Below are positions 41,263-41,793 of a stretch of DNA of 41,793 nucleotides, piece by piece; position 1 is the stretch's first letter, and each line of letters begins with the position of its first letter. The notes beneath the pieces were generated by a model, which was given only the letters and a program-made list of their open reading frames with translations, did no database searches and was not told the DNA's origin. The DNA lies in the NCBI RefSeq assembly GCF_029265375.1, contig NZ_JAJUJJ010000024.1, positions 1 through 41,793 on the forward strand. The letters run 5' to 3'. The stretch comes from Nesterenkonia sp. GTDB lineage: Bacteria; Actinomycetota; Actinomycetes; Actinomycetales; Micrococcaceae. Position numbers and translations under genes: made by a program.

Positions 41263-41660
41263 GGATTTCAGAGGTCACAGCACGGACCGGGGTTCCAGCC
41301 ACCACGCTGCGCTACTACGAAGACCTCGGTCTGATCACCTCCCAGCGTGGCCCCAACGGGTACCGGGACTACGACCAGACCGTGATTGAACAGCTGGAGT
41401 TCATCGCCACCGCCAAGAAGCTCGACATGGGCCTTGAAGAAGTACGATGGCTCTCCCAAGTCACCTCCACCGGGACATGTACCGCAGTCAGAGAGAACCT
41501 GCGCCCAGTGCTTGCTGACCGGCTGGCTCACGTCGAAGAGAACACCCAACGGTTGACCCGCATGCGCGCCCTGATTACCGAAGCACTCGACCACGTAGTC
41601 TCCTGCCCCGACACCGACCAGCCGTGCAAATCAGAGTGCGCCTTCCAATCGCGGGGCTGA
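41259..41660 (+). CDS. MerR-family metal-responsive activator
   Basis: A 133-residue regulator with an N-terminal MerR winged helix: MRISEVTARTGVPATTLRYYEDLGLI at residues 1-26 (split: VPATTLRYYEDLGLI), then RGPNGYRDY. A helical dimer region (about 80-112) follows. Cysteines lie at 74, 116, 123 and 127; the latter three form a CPDTDQPC-KSEC cluster after the dimer helix, as in metal-sensing members (CueR, ZntR, PbrR). Metal identity is not evident. GGAGG stands 8 nt before the ATG. It is co-translated with the transporter and probably activates the operon through the 20-bp spacer promoter at 40178-40209. Confidence 0.85.
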   Translation: MRISEVTARTGVPATTLRYYEDLGLITSQRGPNGYRDYDQTVIEQLEFIATAKKLDMGLEEVRWLSQVTSTGTCTAVRENLRPVLADRLAHVEENTQRLTRMRALITEALDHVVSCPDTDQPCKSECAFQSRG

Positions 41661-41720
41661 TGCAGGGATGGGTGACAACTGATCTGGCTCGGTCGCCCCG
41701 GGCCTGGAAGGATTGTCATC

Positions 41721-41793
41721 ATGCCCAAGCCTTATCCAAAGGAGTTCAAAGAGGACGTGGTGCGCGTTGCTCAGCAACGCGATCATGACGTCA
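41721..41793 (+). CDS. IS3-family-type transposase OrfA, 5' end (partial)
   Basis: The frame MPKPYPKEFKEDVVRVAQQR opens 61 bp after the merR stop and runs off the window. It matches the start of OrfA helix-turn-helix proteins of IS3-type elements in actinobacteria, which bind the element ends. The inverted repeat should lie between 41660 and 41720 but I cannot fix it without the other end. Whether the element is intact is unknown. Confidence 0.7.
   Translation, partial: MPKPYPKEFKEDVVRVAQQRDHDV

Larger units (their letters stand above)
31024..41793. mobile_element. Integrative (conjugative-type) element, left end at tRNA-Arg; right end not in window
   Basis: From the tRNA-Arg 3' end onward the genes change character: a large serine recombinase, SSB, a DUF4913-like protein and a TraG/VirD4 coupling protein, all on the minus strand, then metal resistance cargo and an IS3-type orfA. 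No relaxase, VirB4 or second attachment repeat is visible, so either the element continues past the window or it is a decayed island. The left border is placed just after the encoded CCA because the tRNA is complete, but the crossover could lie inside it. Confidence 0.6.

Noticed and set aside
1-41793. CRISPR arrays or ribosomal RNA genes
   Set aside because: No series of regularly spaced repeats and no conserved rRNA segments were seen on either strand.

Overview
The window is high-GC DNA with actinobacterial gene order and families, most likely from the Micrococcales (a Micrococcaceae-like organism such as Nesterenkonia or Arthrobacter; this is inference from gene content, not a search). 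Evidence includes the block xerD ... parA-scpA-scpB-rluB-tyrA-cmk-der, an Rv2578c-type radical SAM gene with an actinobacterial SOS box, GTG/TTG starts, and many genes that begin 6-7 nt after a -10 hexamer (leaderless mRNAs).

Layout. 1-119: 3' end of a XerC/D tyrosine recombinase. 220-1766: a PspC protein, a lower-GC ParD/ParE toxin-antitoxin pair and a truncated VOC gene. 1767-11770: a propionate module. A GntR/FCD regulator leads a minus-strand operon prpD-prpB-prpC. Pyruvate carboxylase is divergent, followed by propionyl-CoA synthetase prpE. Together they can run the methylcitrate cycle: PrpE makes propionyl-CoA, PrpC condenses it with oxaloacetate, PrpD and PrpB lead to succinate and pyruvate, and Pyc turns pyruvate back into oxaloacetate. 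Aconitase is not in the window. Two TGTATACA palindromes 63 bp apart lie between the two transcription directions, and an 8-3-8 palindrome lies upstream of prpE. 11889-18735: the chromosome segregation, translation and aromatic block, tightly overlapping. 18742-30873: a beta-lactamase-like lipoprotein, tRNA-Pro(GGG), a DJ-1-like protein lacking its cysteine and its small partner, a D-2-hydroxyacid dehydrogenase, tgt back-to-back with a YeiH-type transporter, a GltS symporter, the radical SAM gene split by a mini-intein behind an SOS box, a gamma-glutamyltransferase homologue and a small monooxygenase.

30948-41793: an integrative element next to tRNA-Arg(CCG). A large serine recombinase runs antisense into the tRNA gene. 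Behind it lie transfer-type genes (SSB, DUF4913-like protein, TraG/VirD4 coupling protein, two unknown proteins). Then comes metal(loid) cargo on the plus strand: a CmtR-type ArsR sensor, an SPC-motif P-type ATPase, a flavoprotein monooxygenase-like protein, and a separate operon of a BASS/ACR3-like transporter with a MerR sensor driven by a MerR-type promoter. An IS3-type orfA starts at the right edge. The element's right end lies outside the window.

The observations most worth following are the intein inserted just before the third radical-SAM cysteine together with the SOS box, the recombinase reading frame that borrows its end from the tRNA gene, its foldable leader that would hide the ribosome binding site, and the MerR-controlled ACR3-like transporter.
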